64,000 nucleotides of DNA from Paragonimus westermani (taxonomy: Eukaryota; Platyhelminthes; Trematoda; Plagiorchiida; Troglotrematidae). Under the pieces are notes generated by a model. That model saw only the letters and a program-made list of their open reading frames with translations. It was not told where the DNA came from and made no database searches. The position numbers and the translations under genes were made by a program. Numbering within the stretch: position 1 is the stretch's first letter; each line of letters opens with the position of its first letter. This document shows, piece after piece, positions 11,305 to 23,077 of the stretch. The stretch spans positions 1-64,000 of the forward strand of contig QNGE01001020.1 in the NCBI GenBank assembly GCA_008508345.1. Direction: 5' to 3'.

Positions 11305-11640
11305 TTGATATCTTACTGAGCCCGGCAACCGATCGTTATGAGTTAGCTAGGCGAACGATTCTCAAGGAAACACAGCCGTCCGACAACGTGCGTCTGGAAC
11401 AACTGTTTCAACGGCTACAGTTCAGTGACGAGGAGCCATCGGTTCTCCTTCGCGAAATGCGACATGCAGCAGGTATATCACAGTTGCCAACGTAGCTTTT
11501 GCAAGAGTTGTGGATGCAACGACTGCCTGGGCACACACAGTGGCCACTGTCCGTGTTACCCTCACATCCGTCAAGTGACCTACCGGCTTCAGCCGACGCA
11601 ATACAGGAACGATTCAGAGGCGCGGGGTAGTTGGAATTGG
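11305..11640 (+). pseudogene. gag: CsRn1-like gag, 5' truncated
   Basis: Reads ATDRYELARRTILKET, RLEQLFQRLQF, PSVLLREMRHAAG, a stop at 11493, then LLQELWMQRLPGHTQ. This is the C-terminal half of a CsRn1-type capsid. The N-terminal half is absent. Confidence 0.75.
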
Positions 11641-11659
11641 TTGGGCGGGTAGTTGCTTC

Positions 11660-11815
11660 GAACAATCCGGCGGATAATTTGTTGACCAAAAAAGACGCCG
11701 AGATAGCAAAACTGCACAAGGCACTGGATGCTGTGAACGCAGCACTTCAGAAACAAACGCTGAAACAAATCAGTTGCGGCATGAACTGTCGGACCTTTGC
11801 GCCACCATTCGACTA
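11660..11815 (+). pseudogene. gag-pol linker with coiled-coil-like segment
   Basis: Short frame with KKDAEIAKLHKALDAVNAAL, a heptad-like pattern seen between capsid and protease in related elements. Assignment rests on position and pattern only. Confidence 0.45.
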
Positions 11816-11989
11816 GGTACTCATCCAGAAGTCCTCCGACGCGTGTTAGATCACCGCCCGGACTAAGAACGAGCAGTGTCCGTTGGTATCATGAGACGTA
11901 TGGTAGAAACGCTGGACGATGCCGGTCACCACGTCGCCGTCGTGATAACAAACATTTAAACCGGCGGTCCGACGTGTTTTGGCGACGAC

Positions 11990-12235
11990 AGACACAGGCC
12001 GGTCAACCAACAATCGCCTTTACTCCCGGAAAGATTCAACCTCCAAAATGCACTTTTTACTCGCTAAGAGAGCGGAGGTTAGTGTCATCCCGCATTCAAT
12101 AACAGATTTGCGATCAGAACCTGGCATTACTCTCCGAGCTGCAAACGGCATGCTCATTGGAATCTTCGGGCGTCGGCTGTTGAATTTAAACTTTGGACTC
12201 ACACGATTGTCACTAAGTTTTTCTTGTAGCTGATA
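11990..12235 (+). pseudogene. CsRn1-like protease remnant
   Basis: Frame with HFLLAKRAEVSVIPHS and ITLRAANGM. In relatives the first block reads as the DTGA active site followed by SV(L/I)P; here the Asp-Thr-Gly is replaced, so the protease is inactive. Confidence 0.6.
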
Positions 12236-12349
12236 TACCTTTCCTCATCGTTGGCATCGACCTCCCCTGACCTTTCGATTTACTGGTCGACACACGTCTA
12301 TATCGTCTGATCGATACCTCAACAAACCTCAATGTTCGGGGCAAGCCGT

Positions 12350-13310
12350 TGCACGTGTCTGTGATCAGCTTAATGCTAGCCAATGCCGTAGTTTACGAGC
12401 TTTATGGGAAACTCTTATCTGAGTTCCCTCAACTGACCCGCCCCGCTAATGAACTGCCGGCCGTGACAACCAACGTCGCTCATCACATTGTCACACGAGG
12501 GCCGCCAGCTCAGAGTCGTCCACGCCGCTTAGCTCCCGAAACTTCCAAAATTGCCCGAGCCGAGGTTGGGCATATGCTCCAGCTCGGCATTATCCGTCAG
12601 TCTAATACTTCATGGGCTTTGCCGTTGCACATGGCACCCGGAAAAATCGATAACGACTGACGCCCATGTGGCAACAATCGGGCATTGAACAACGCAACTA
12701 CTCCCGATAGACATCCACTTTCTCACTTTCAGGACTTGACGGCAAACCTATGGGGGAAGCAGATGTTCGCCAAAGTCGACCGAATGCGCACTTATAACCA
12801 GATTCCTGTAGCACCCGAAGACGTCCCAAAGACAACAGTCCTGACAATGTTCGGACTTTTCGAATTTTTACGCATGCCGTTCGGTCTGAGCAACGTCGCT
12901 TAGAAAGTCCAACGTTTTATTCATGACGTGCCATGAACTAGACGGAGCCTATCAGCACTCAGATGATACCTTGGTGGCTAGCTCATCACAGAAAGAACAC
13001 CGTGCGCATCTACGTTCATTATTCACCCGTTCGTCGCATCGTGAGGTGACCATACACTTAGCTAAATGCTCGTCTTGGACGTCCTGCGTAACCTTACCAA
13101 GTGACAGTATATCCACGGCCGGGATCGAACCTCTCCCCGACAAATTGCGAGCAACAGCGGGCTACTCGGATCCCACACCGTTCAACCAACTTCGTCGTTC
13201 CGACTGTTCAGTACATTTTAATCACCGTTTCATCCTTAACTGTGCCCGTCCAATGCAACCGTCCACCGACCTACTCAGAGATAAGGTCGCTCCCTCTTAT
13301 TTCCAGCGGC
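12350..13310 (+). pseudogene. CsRn1-like reverse transcriptase
   Basis: HHIVTRGPPAQSRPRRL, ARAEVGHMLQLGIIRQS, RALNNATTPDRHPLSHFQDL, FAKVDRMRTYNQIPVA, LFEFLRMPFGLSNVA in order, with stops at 12658 and 12901. The catalytic box reads HSDDTLVAS near 12957: both Asp remain but the Tyr is lost. After about 13000 only another frame carries weak similarity. Confidence 0.87.
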
Positions 13311-13317
13311 CACTAAA

Positions 13318-13760
13318 ATGGCCTTCATTAATTTAAAAAGGGCTGTCGATAATGTGCCATCGCTGTCGCATCATCATCAGTCTGCCCGCCTAGAGCTAGC
13401 CGTTAGTGCATTAGACGTGGCTGCAGAGGCTGTCCTGCAACAGCCACTTGGTGGCGATTGGTGCCCATTAGCTTTTTCCGCCAAACGGTTTCAGCCAACT
13501 GAGTTGAGATATAGTAATTTCGAGAAGGAACTGTTATCGGTATGTCGCGGCATCTGCCATTTTCGACATGTCCTTGAAGACAGGGATTGTATCGTCTTCA
13601 TAGACCATAAGCCGCTAACGTACTCTCTGGGCTCGACAACCGATAAGTATTCCCCCAGAGAGACCCGACACCTGGATTATATCGCTCAGTTCACGACCGG
13701 TATTTGTCATATTACAGGTATTGCAAACCCAGTCGCCGATGCTTTCTCGCGCAATAGTGC
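13318..13760 (+). pseudogene. CsRn1-like RNase H
   Basis: Opens a 339-codon frame, the longest in the window apart from those created by the N gap. Blocks: SALDVAAEAVLQQP, FSAKRFQPTELRYSNFEKEL, LEDRDCIVFIDHKPLTYS, TRHLDYIAQFTTG, NPVADAFSRN. In relatives the first block begins T-D-A-S-D; here the catalytic Asp is a Ser. The Glu and DHKPL residues remain. So even the best-preserved domain is probably inactive. Confidence 0.85.
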
Positions 13761-13849
13761 TACAACGAGCACGGCAGACAACTCAGTCGATCTGGCAGCG
13801 ATCGTAGCCGAACAGGACAACGATCCTGAGATAGAACAACCTCGTCGGT

Positions 13850-14100
13850 CCAGTTTCCTTGGGCTAGAAAGCGCTTCCCTGAATTCCTCTGGAGGGATGA
13901 GTATTTGTGACACTTTACAAGGCACTCCTCGTCGGGTTATTCCATTGGCCTTCCGCCGCCGAACTGTCGACACGTTGCACAACATGTCTCACCCAGGCAT
14001 ACGTTCAACAATCAAAATTGTCACTCAGCGCTTTGTCTGGCGCAATGTCAATCGTGACGTCCGCACGTTTACCTGGAGAATTAGTTGCCCCACGCACAAC
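13850..14100 (+). pseudogene. CsRn1-like integrase zinc-binding domain
   Basis: Same frame as the RNase H. LAFRRRTVDTLHNMSHPGIR carries the two His of the HHCC site, then IVTQRFVWRNVNRDVRTF and a single Cys (SCPTHN) where two are expected. The catalytic core should follow but is absent. Confidence 0.75.
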
Positions 14101-14430
14101 GGGATTCATCAACTTCGTGGATCACGGCGAGCGGTCGGCCCAGCACATGAGACGACTCCAACCAATCCCACCGAGGTAAAAGACGACTCCAACCTTCGAA
14201 CATCCTCGTCTGCCAACTTTCTCTCTTGTTTTGGTTCGTGCAGTTACTCCTGGACGACCTTTGCGCCTGCCGTATACAGGACCGTTCCGCGTACTCGCAC
14301 GCTATGCCAAGACTCTCGTGTCGAAGCGCAATGGTAAACGCGAGGTTATCTCTATCGATGGACTGAGGCCAGCGATTATAGTGGTACTTGATGGGGAAAC
14401 CGATTCGCGAACATCAACGTCCTCTTAGGC
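14100..14430 (+). pseudogene. CsRn1-like integrase C-terminal domain
   Basis: In a shifted frame: FVDHGERSAQHMRRLQPIPP, then TFEHPRLPTFSLVLVRAVTP, LRLPYTGPFRVL, GKREVISIDGLRPA. These are the last blocks of CsRn1-type integrase. Only tens of bases separate them from the zinc-binding domain, so roughly 200 codons of DDE core were deleted. Confidence 0.75.
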
Positions 14431-14573
14431 CAGAACATCGCCTAGCCTTTATACAGATTCGATTTCGGTTGCGAATCCGCCTGCCGCGACTGAGCTAAGT
14501 TCCCAGAGCAGACGTGGTCGAGCGTTGCGGAGGCCGGCGTGGTTTACAGATCATGTGAACCTCCGCCGTATCT

Positions 14574-15450
14574 GATTTTTGTTATTGTCGTACTTCCTTA
14601 CAAAGCTAATTTTAAATGGCCTTACCCACAGCAGACTCTGTCGACAACACGTTTTCCATCAAAAAGAAAAAGATAGTCTTGTCCCGTCGGACGCGAAGAG
14701 GTCAGAAACCCGGTGAGGTTATCGTTCTCCATTTGTGAGCACTGTACATTCTAGGTACCTAGAGTTAACCATCCATCGTCTGCATGAGAACTTGAGGCCG
14801 CGCATCGCGAGAAGACGCCAGATGTCCTGCGACGACTGCCTAAGATGGGCACGAACAAGGCCACCGTCCTATTAGGCCGATCACAACGTGTCTGTTCCCA
14901 ATTCCCCTACTTACCGATAACTGACCTGACCAATCGTGCTCTTCCGGTCACGTTCAATTGTTTTCCCTCCTTCTTCCACCGGACGTAGACGCGGACTGTC
15001 TGGCAGGAGTAAATTGGACCATTCATGCTCGGGTCAACGATTCCGGTTTACTGAAAAAACCCCACACTAATGAAGTCAACACTAATTGTCCTCTGGCGGG
15101 AGAGCTCTGTAGCTGCCCTATTTGTTTATTGCTAACTGTGTCAAAGCTAGGAGTGTCACTTTTACTCTCTTTGTTATCTACTGTGTACGTGCTTAAATGT
15201 TTGTCTGAACGAGTATGGCTACCGAAAAGTCGCCCGCGTACCCGAACGTACGGCTCCGCCGCATGCTCGCTCGTCGTTTCGCTGTGCTAACGACTCGTCT
15301 TGTTATTCGCTCGTTCCCACATCGACTTTGCGTGTCGGCAAAATGCTCCTCGTTTACTCGTTGCGTTGTTCGTAACCAGCAAGTTTTATTCCGTTTGACC
15401 TCCACAGATTCAGACAGCGGGAACGGGATCTACGTTTTACACAGCTGACG
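14574..15450 (+). other. Probable 3' UTR and LTR of CsRn1-like element
   Basis: Starts after the last pol-like codons (RPAWFTDHVNLRRI then stop, ending 14573). GC-richer than DNA further right. It may contain the 3' LTR, but with the 5' LTR absent the limits cannot be set. Confidence 0.4.
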
Positions 15451-15956
15451 GCTAAATGCCCCCGGACCACACTCAGATAGGTCATCAGAGGATACACAGA
15501 GGTTGAAGGTAGACATTGTGTTCGATAGCGTAAGATATCCATCCAAACCCCTTTTAAAACGGTGGATGTTGTTACTGGCCCGGAATTCATTCGGAATTCA
15601 CTTCCAACTATAGGCAGATTTTACAATAACCAAGTTTGCGCGTACTTTCTTCCGAGATAGCATGGTCGTTAAAGTGGAGCCTCTATTATTTTAGTCCACA
15701 TGGGGGGCTGTGTTGTAAAAGGACGGTATGAGTTCATGAAGAAATGCCAGATTAAACTCTAGTTTGAACAACCAGAGTGGTTCAATACCAATTTTTCGGT
15801 AGCGCTACCTATAGGTGGACGAAAAAGAATATCCTAGTGAGCCCTCGGGTAATGATCGTCGAAGTTTTTCTGGGACAAGTCTACCAGACTTGCGTGGATG
15901 GCATTAAATGAATGCGCAGTACCCCATTTGAGACTGGGCACAAATTTTTTAAAGCG

Positions 15957-17760
15957 TCAGCCTCGCGGCCGGTGGGCTAATATCGATATATAGTTTAAGC
16001 ATCCTAGCTGACGTATTATACAAGAGTGCCTACTAAGGAAACCGTTTTGTGGAAGGTTTATAGTGTTTTTTGACTTCAAGAACCTGACCACCTGCTCCTT
16101 TACTATCCTCTCAAACATTCTCGAGCAGATTGATGTGCGGTTGGTGGGACGATAGTTACTAACGTCCTGCCTTGGACCACTTTTGTGGCCAGGCATAATG
16201 AGTGAATTCTTCCATTGAGCGTGAAGGCGCTAGATAAGGGTGATAGGGCGAACAAATTAAGTAGAAGGATGGGTGTTTCCTAACCTCTTGCATGCTGACC
16301 ATTGGTGAGATACCATCTGGTCCAGGGTGAATCTAGGGTTTAGTTGCAGCTAGTTGTAAGCGAATACTTCGAACACCAATCAGTACATTACTCAAAGCTT
16401 CATCTGTCTTCGACGAAGTATTTCCAGGTAATAGGGTGCTTTCTGAAATAAACGAGGCAGCAAAATGTGAGTTGAAGCTTTCACATGTTGCAACAGTGTC
16501 ATCAACAACCGTTTTGTCTTTGAAAGTAATAACTTTTATGGCAGGGTCCCTGATGGAGTTTCACCGTCTCATCAGCTGCAATAATTTCATGTATCTGTGC
16601 TCACTATGGAACGCGAGTCTCTCTTTGTTTATATGACGCAGTTGCGTCTGACGTTTGCCCACTTGCATCACCATGGAGACATCTAGTATTCTCTTGTACC
16701 TCGACCTAGACCTTTCAAGCCTGTCAGTTCCTTTTGCAGTAGGGGTTCTACCTTGTACGAAAGAGTCGAGACGTTTTGGCTTCATGTAGACCAGAACGTC
16801 CATACGAAATGCTAGATGTTTGACCAGTTGCCCGGTCGCTATGTTTGAGTTTGATGTGAGAAAGAAGGTGTTCCAATTCATGGATCCCAGTAAGGAGAAT
16901 AAGGCAATCCGACCAATGACTTTGATCGGACAGCAGAATACAACTATCGGTTGGGTAACCATATTGAAATCAACCAAACATTTGACGACATTTTGGTCGC
17001 TTCTTGGAAATTGCTGTAGAACAGATACCTCTACAGACGAGATATCTATGGTGAATATGAAGTTCAACATGTGCCTCTGTCTGGTGGACGTCAGGACATG
17101 TTTGTCCAAACCATTAAGTTGAATGCATGAACGAAATTCGGCCTGTTTCGCTGGGACATACAATGAGGTATTAGTATGTGCTCGCAAGGCATATTTGGTA
17201 CGTAATTCGTTATCTCTTCAAGGCCAGTAAAACCTGCTGGTAGCATTAAGCTGTCTGTAAATGCTTCCTGTAAGTGGCTCGCGAGAACTAATAGAGAGTA
17301 TCGACCAGAACGGGGCCTCGGTTTTATGAAGAACAGACTCATCAAGTGTTACTGCGGAAAATTGTTCTTTTGGGTAAATAGTGCATCCACCACCTCGTCA
17401 CGTGGGACGATCCCTACTAAACCGGTCATACCCTATGATGCTCACAAGACTGCTTTGAGTATTAGGAGAGCACCATATCTCAGTCGAGGGAATCATATGT
17501 GTATTGGATAGAAAGACAAAGGATTTTAAATGCGCATCCTACTTACCAATGGCATTGCGCTCACGAGCGATAAATTAACGGAATTCTCCTTGTCAGGCAC
17601 AACATTCAAACTGCTCAAGAACTTTAGGACGGACGGGGCAGTGGTATGAAAAATATCATGCGGAAAGGCGTGGTTTAAGGGCTGTACCGACTTTCCGCTC
17701 ATACTCAAGTGGGTGTCGCAAACGTTTGACTCCACGAGAGAAAATGCTGGAAGAGTGTCA
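15957..17760 (-). pseudogene. Non-LTR retrotransposon endonuclease-RT (5' part)
   Basis: On the minus strand from 17760 down: a decayed start (LVSAMPLVSRM), the APE-type endonuclease (EIWCSPNTQSSLVSIIGYD, RRGGGCTIY, HMLNFIFT, FPRSDQNVVKC where relatives have SDH), a linker (RYKRILDVSM, LRHINKERLAFHS), then RT (ALSNVLIGVRSIRLQLAATK, PGPDGIS, SNYRPTNRTSICSRMFERIV, GFLSRHSCI, NYISILAHRPRG). The endonuclease nicks the target and RT copies RNA onto it. The His of SDH is replaced by Gln, and stops and frameshifts abound. The layout fits the Jockey/CR1 supergroup, which is common in flukes; the clade is not settled. The missing RT part may be the fragment at 11105-11290. Confidence 0.87.
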
Positions 17761-18923
17761 TAATGTTTGGATGATTTATTGGGACATAGGGAGTTCGTTC
17801 TGATGGTGTTTGTCTATCCCCATTGTCCAATGTCATAACCCTCCTCATGCGACCCTGGTGTCACTCACGTTGCTACCTTCCTTCGTTACGTGACGTGTTG
17901 TATTTCGTTGGGTTCATGAACCCTGTAATCTGGGTGGATTGAATGTTAATGCTATCTGTTATTTTCTTCCCTCCAGTTTTGCAATGTTTTCTTTACCTTG
18001 GTATCCTATTAATAATAAAGCGAAATTTCTGATCGTCCTCTTGAATACGAGTCGTTTGCTCGGCAGGTTCAAAAGTTATTAACGCTCGCTGTACTACAGA
18101 GACAACTATTCTGGATCCACCCTGTCGGCAGACGTTGCAAGTAGACTAAGTGTCGCTCGGAGAGCCACTAGACGTCCTGGACTAACGCATAGATCACAAC
18201 GATCTGTGCTGAACGCCAATCTATCAATTGTGGCGTACTACGTGGGGAAATCAATTTCGACGCCTCGCACATTCCAATCTGCCTGCAACGTGGAAGTTGC
18301 CGTATCATGAACACTGTACCCATTCATATTACCCTTTGAACGTAAATTTACCACCAACCACCAACACCACAGTTAGTGAACTGGGGTTAGTACCGCAGCT
18401 CCACTCTTAGCCATCAACACTGTTGTCAGCTACGTTCTCAAACACACGTGTTTTCATGTTTACTGTAGAGGACGACATTCAACTAGTCCAATGCTCGTCT
18501 AAATTCTCAAAGTAGATGGAGAGTTTTTAGATGGTTGCCCTCCTTGGGGATTGGCGTTTCGGTTCATCTCCTTAGCGCCCTAACTTGTGTTACTTAAAGC
18601 CTGCTCGCTCGCATGATTTGCGAACTACTAGGTGCGGTTTTCCTGCTGATCGATCCAGCTTCCCACTGCAACATCCCGACCGTGTTAACATAAAGGTGGG
18701 GGGTAGTGGGTGTCCGAACTAACGAACGGCCAAACTAGCATCATGGTAAATTTACAATTTAAAACCACCTCTCCACAATTAAAGGTATGCAAGTGTTTTC
18801 TTCGTTAAGGCTTCCTATGTGTGATTGGTTGGTCAAGTTAGCGAGAGGGTTGTGCCTGTCCTACTCTCGGTCTAGCTGACCGAGTCTGATAAATGTTCAT
18901 CAGGGACGCTGTTGTTATGGATT
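17761..18923. other. No gene recognised
   Basis: Non-coding. An AATAAA lies on the plus strand at 18014 but no upstream frame supports a gene ending there. Confidence 0.5.
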
Positions 18924-20739
18924 AGGCCAGCCTCCAGAAGATAAGGTCACTGAGTTTGATAAAAGTGAAAGATTATTCTTGTTTAACAAATGGGATAGAA
19001 GTTTAGGACCACTAACGTTCTTATCACCATGCTGACTGGAAGGTAGTCTTCCTGGCAGCCAGTTGACTGTGCGAAAGATTGAGAGTTCCTTTGTTTCGTG
19101 CATTGTCGAAGCGCACAACTGCCACTTCTTTGATTAGTCTCCTTAACTATAATCTGTATCATTTACTGACCTTTGTAAGTGACTTTCTTCCCACGCGAAC
19201 AACGACACGGTGTTAAGTGCAATCGCTACATCATAATTTGTACACTATATCCCTCAGATGCATACGAAACAGGTAAGTTAGGTTTTCATTGAGGCCTTTT
19301 CCAGCAACGTTCAGGATGGTCACATTACACTGGTAGTGGTGGGTAATCATGGTGCACTTCACATGAGCGTGATAAAGGAGTGACTAATGACCGTCAAACC
19401 AGCAGAAGAATCGGATTATGCGTTCTAGTAGCCCAGTCCTTCGTACGGTCTGGGTTGGATACATCCTGAGTTGAGCGAAGAATAGAAGATTATACGTGAG
19501 TGCATATACTGATGTCAAAAGTGGTGCTACGAATACAGTAATAAACAGTTACTTTACGGTAACTTTCCACCAGGTTGACAAACGCATATAACAGTGTGGA
19601 TAAAATGTGACAAACCTGTAACGGTAACGATAAATGGTCATTTGTACACAGGACGACGATCGCGGACATTTATGACGCAGTCCAAAATCAGAGACAAGAC
19701 AGAAACAAACAGTCAAAGTAAATGTATTAGTTTTGCAGTGAGGAGGCGATGATCCGCACAACGTCAAGTCTAACACGTGAATTACTCGTCGCCCAAAGGC
19801 TTCAAGATCATCCAAAAAAGTCAGACAAATGGAACGATCTCGCCGTTCATAGGACGTTCATTTGGTGTGGAACACGTCCAGTAACATGTGGGCGGACCAC
19901 CTGAGGTCGACGACGCAGCAATGAACATCAGCGGAAGTTTGAAATATATGTGCAACAGTTTCTGCGCAGTTACAAATACTTCAGTTAATTCCGGCGGTAA
20001 GATAGGTAGTGCGTTGGTGTTATTCAGATGAACAACTATTGTACACTACGGTAGGAAACCGAACAGGACCGATGTATAGTTTGTGGAAATCAAATAAATG
20101 TTAGCACATCAAGCGGTTGCGAGTGGGTGCAAGCGAACTACGTTAAATTCACAGAAAAAAGCATACTACTTCAGACATATAAGTAGAGTAAAGTTAAATG
20201 TGAAATTGGAATTGACGACTCCAATCAACAGAAGCGCGGGTAGGTGGGCAGGCTTGATTTTGCTGAAGCGCCTGTGATGTTGACTTGAATTCAATCACTT
20301 CTTGAATCTTGACTTCTTCCATTAAATCAGCGATGAAATATTTCATATAACTTTGCATAATGAGCCAGGTGCGACAAGGTACACATGCAAACATTAATGT
20401 TGGCAGGAATTCCGCTCTGAATGGTCATTTTCACACAACTCTCTGCCAGAAGTGTGCAGAATGAACCACTCTTCAGGTCGTGTGCACATATGGCATAACG
20501 CTTTGCATTGGCGAGGGCAATCGTAGTGCATTTACTGATTATCGTTTAACCTCCATTTTGAATGGTGTAAGACATTCGTCCTTGTTGCCACCAGGTCATT
20601 AGGGCACAGTGAAGTGTTGCCAGTGTTTCAGTATGTTCTAACGCCAGAACAGCAAGAATTAATGAGATATCTTCAAGCCAAAGAACGGAACTGCTGATGG
20701 TTGAAAACACTGGTAACTACAGAACAAACCCTTACTTCC

Positions 20740-20850
20740 AAGTTGAACATCACCCACATTTGATCACAGCCTTCGCATTCAGATAGATTTTCCAGCGAGC
20801 CTCTTTCTAAAAGAAGCACTAGACTCGAATGTGAATGATACTCAGCTTGA
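20740..20850 (-). repeat. SINE fragment (tail with half hammerhead)
   Basis: Minus-strand tail of the tRNA-related SINE: TTCGAGTCTAGTGC (3' half of the hammerhead), then GCTGGAAAATCTATCTGAAT-type tail and GTTCAACTTG end. The CUGAUGA half is missing. Mirrored in the right arm at about 27217-27327. Confidence 0.75.
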
Positions 20851-20877
20851 AAGTAAACCAAACTCCTACTACTCATC

Positions 20878-21150
20878 AGTACTCCAAAATATCGCCCAGC
20901 AGGTCTAGTGAGATCAGTGATTTCGACCTGTCTTGAAAGTCCTAATTGCGGGGTTATCGACTGCAGTTAACAGGACAGTTACGGTGTTTCCTCTCAAGAC
21001 GATCGGGCAACCTGATCATTGTTCACAAGCGAGAGTGGCCGAGCGTGCAAACATGATAATTCGGTCATGCCTGATGTGAGGTCAATGGCGCAGTCGTCAA
21101 CACGGTTGCCGCACGAAAAGCGTGGCCGGAGTTCAAATCTTGGCAGTCAC
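20878..21150 (+). repeat. SINE copy, 5' part with A/B boxes
   Basis: Plus-strand head of the SINE: ATCGGGCAACCTGATCATT near 21001, a first A-box-like TGGCCGAGCGTG at 21036, a second A-box TGGCGCAGTCGT at 21086, and B-box AGTTCAAATCT at 21129. These are internal polymerase III promoter boxes. The copy is cut off after the B-box region, so no hammerhead follows. Mirrored at about 26917-27189. Confidence 0.8.
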
Positions 21151-22039
21151 ACAGCAGAAGAGGCCCGTTAGCTACCTTGGGAAGGAGGCCGAAAATGCGA
21201 GTCTTCTCATTTTCATTTTAAAAACATACTGTCAACAAAAAGCGACTATTTAAAATATGGTTGTATGCAACAAAAACATTTAAGAGAATGAGATCTGCAG
21301 GTGGATTTGTTTTCAATCTGTAAATGCGGACCTCAATACGAACGCTGTTATCAGTTCATTTTTTTCCAAAGAAAAGAATGGAACAACAGTTTGTTTGGAC
21401 GTATTGAGCAGTGAGCAGCCTACTTCGGACTACCAGTTAACTCGGTAAAACTATTATGCAGGATGGAGGAGGGCAATATCACAGAATGTCCAGAACAAAA
21501 AAACTTCATCTGCACGCTTCAGCAGAAAAGAATCCTTTAGAATAGAAATGAGGCCCATGTAAAAACGGACGATAATGGGGAGACAATTGCTAGTTGCTAG
21601 TTCGGCCACAGCATACAAAACATCACCAATTTTGTCGTATGCAAAGACGCTGGGCATACTGGGTTACTGTGTTCGTATAGGTGAATGCTGGAGGCTACTC
21701 TGATTTGGGTCACGGTAGGCAAAGACAAAAGAAATAAGTATCACGATAACATCTAATTTTACCATCTTCCACATTCCAATTAAACAAAGAGGTGCATTTT
21801 ATGGCCCGTTTCCAATTTATACAGTAAAATTATGCGTGAATAGTTTCATATTTTCACCTTTACTGTTTCCACTTTATTGCCCAGGGCCATTTTTTGCATT
21901 TACCCAGTCACGTGTCGCTGACTGAAGTAGAGCTGTTTGTCCGTGTGCTGAATCGGATGGTTCCATAAAAGAACAACCCATATATACGTATTAGATTTCC
22001 TTGTATCAACGTTTGTTCGCATTAGTGACATTACGCAGT

Positions 22040-22040
22040 N
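22040..22040. other. Single-N contig junction
   Basis: One unresolved base exactly at the inner end of the left arm, as left by a scaffolder or gap-closer. Confidence 0.9.
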
Positions 22041-23077
22041 TGCTAGATTATTTTTTCACTCTGTTCCGCCCCCAAGAGCGGTGCTACACCCCGTTTTCAA
22101 TGACTGCCTTGCAGGTCAACAAAAACCCGCCGGACATCGAAACGAACAAACTGACTGGATCCGGGTAGATTGGGCTCCAGCCTCGAACCCGTGTAAGAAT
22201 CGCTGAAATCGCCGAAACTCTAAGCCCGTCTTTTGCCGTGGACCCTGTGCAGACGAAAATGGTGAACTTTAACATATCACCAGCGTGAGTGAACACCATC
22301 CATTGTTCCTTCCATGACATCCCGTAGAATAGCTTGCACAATATGGTCCATCTTGTTGGCCAGTGGCGATAATAATATTGTTATATTTCTCAACGCATCT
22401 ATGAGAACACGCTCAGGACAGCGTGATCGATGTACACATTTTAAAGCCATATGCGCCTTCAAACATCACGGCTGTAAAATTGTACAATGAGTCAGCTGTG
22501 TGAATAAAGCAACAAATCAGACATCATATGAGGGAAAACTCCGCTTTAAGAAGAAAAGTTTAAGATGTATGCTTCTGAGACGATGATACTTAGAATTCTC
22601 AACTTTCGCTAAAATCGTTGAGTAGTTAAATTTTTTGGGTCTTCTCAAGGTGACTACCGGCCTAATGGTCAAGATAGTGCCAAAAAGAGGTGTTGGAGGA
22701 TGGAGGAAATGGAGTGTCGAAGAATTTCATCATTATTCCATGAAGACAGTCCCGGGAAAATGTGTAGGAGAATTTGTCAGAATTGGGAGAGATGAGTGAG
22801 CAAATGCTGCTGCGAGAGAATGGATGGACCTCTCAGCTGAAAATCCAAATAATTTTGCGGAACCCGCAAACTGCCCTTTCGTTGCGGAATTTTGAGTGTC
22901 TGGGCGGGTGGAATGTTCTCCCGCATTAGATACATTAGTGAGATCGAGATTGGAATGGTAACTCACGCGATAAACGGGATAACGCAGATTGACTATGTGA
23001 GATATGACGGACAATGGAACATTTGATTTTCTGGCACAACCTTTCACTTAACGTTAATATCATTGTCTGCAAGCTGA

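Larger units (their letters stand above)
11300..15450 (+). mobile_element. CsRn1-like Ty3/Gypsy element 2, truncated
   Basis: About 3.3 kb of recognisable gag-pol plus a probable 3' LTR region. Wording of the gag and RNase H blocks (LLREMRHAAG, TRHLDYIAQFTTGICHI) follows the CsRn1 clade first described in the liver fluke Clonorchis. The 5' end starts inside gag right next to the non-LTR fragment, without a 5' LTR. The integrase core is deleted. The right limit is approximate because no second LTR remains for comparison. Confidence 0.85.
18924..22039 (+). repeat. 3.1-kb inverted duplication, left arm (likely assembly overlap)
   Basis: Reverse complement of 26028-29143 at a constant coordinate sum of 48067, with no indel seen at any point checked. 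Five frames translate identically in both arms. The only mismatch I found is two adjacent bases at 21301-21302. The inner end abuts a single N at 22040. Content: SINE fragments at 20740-21150 and otherwise non-coding DNA. See the finding on contig orientation. Confidence 0.95.

Noticed and set aside
21083..21150. tRNA gene at the SINE A/B boxes
   Set aside because: The same boxes recur in the repeat family and no cloverleaf forms.
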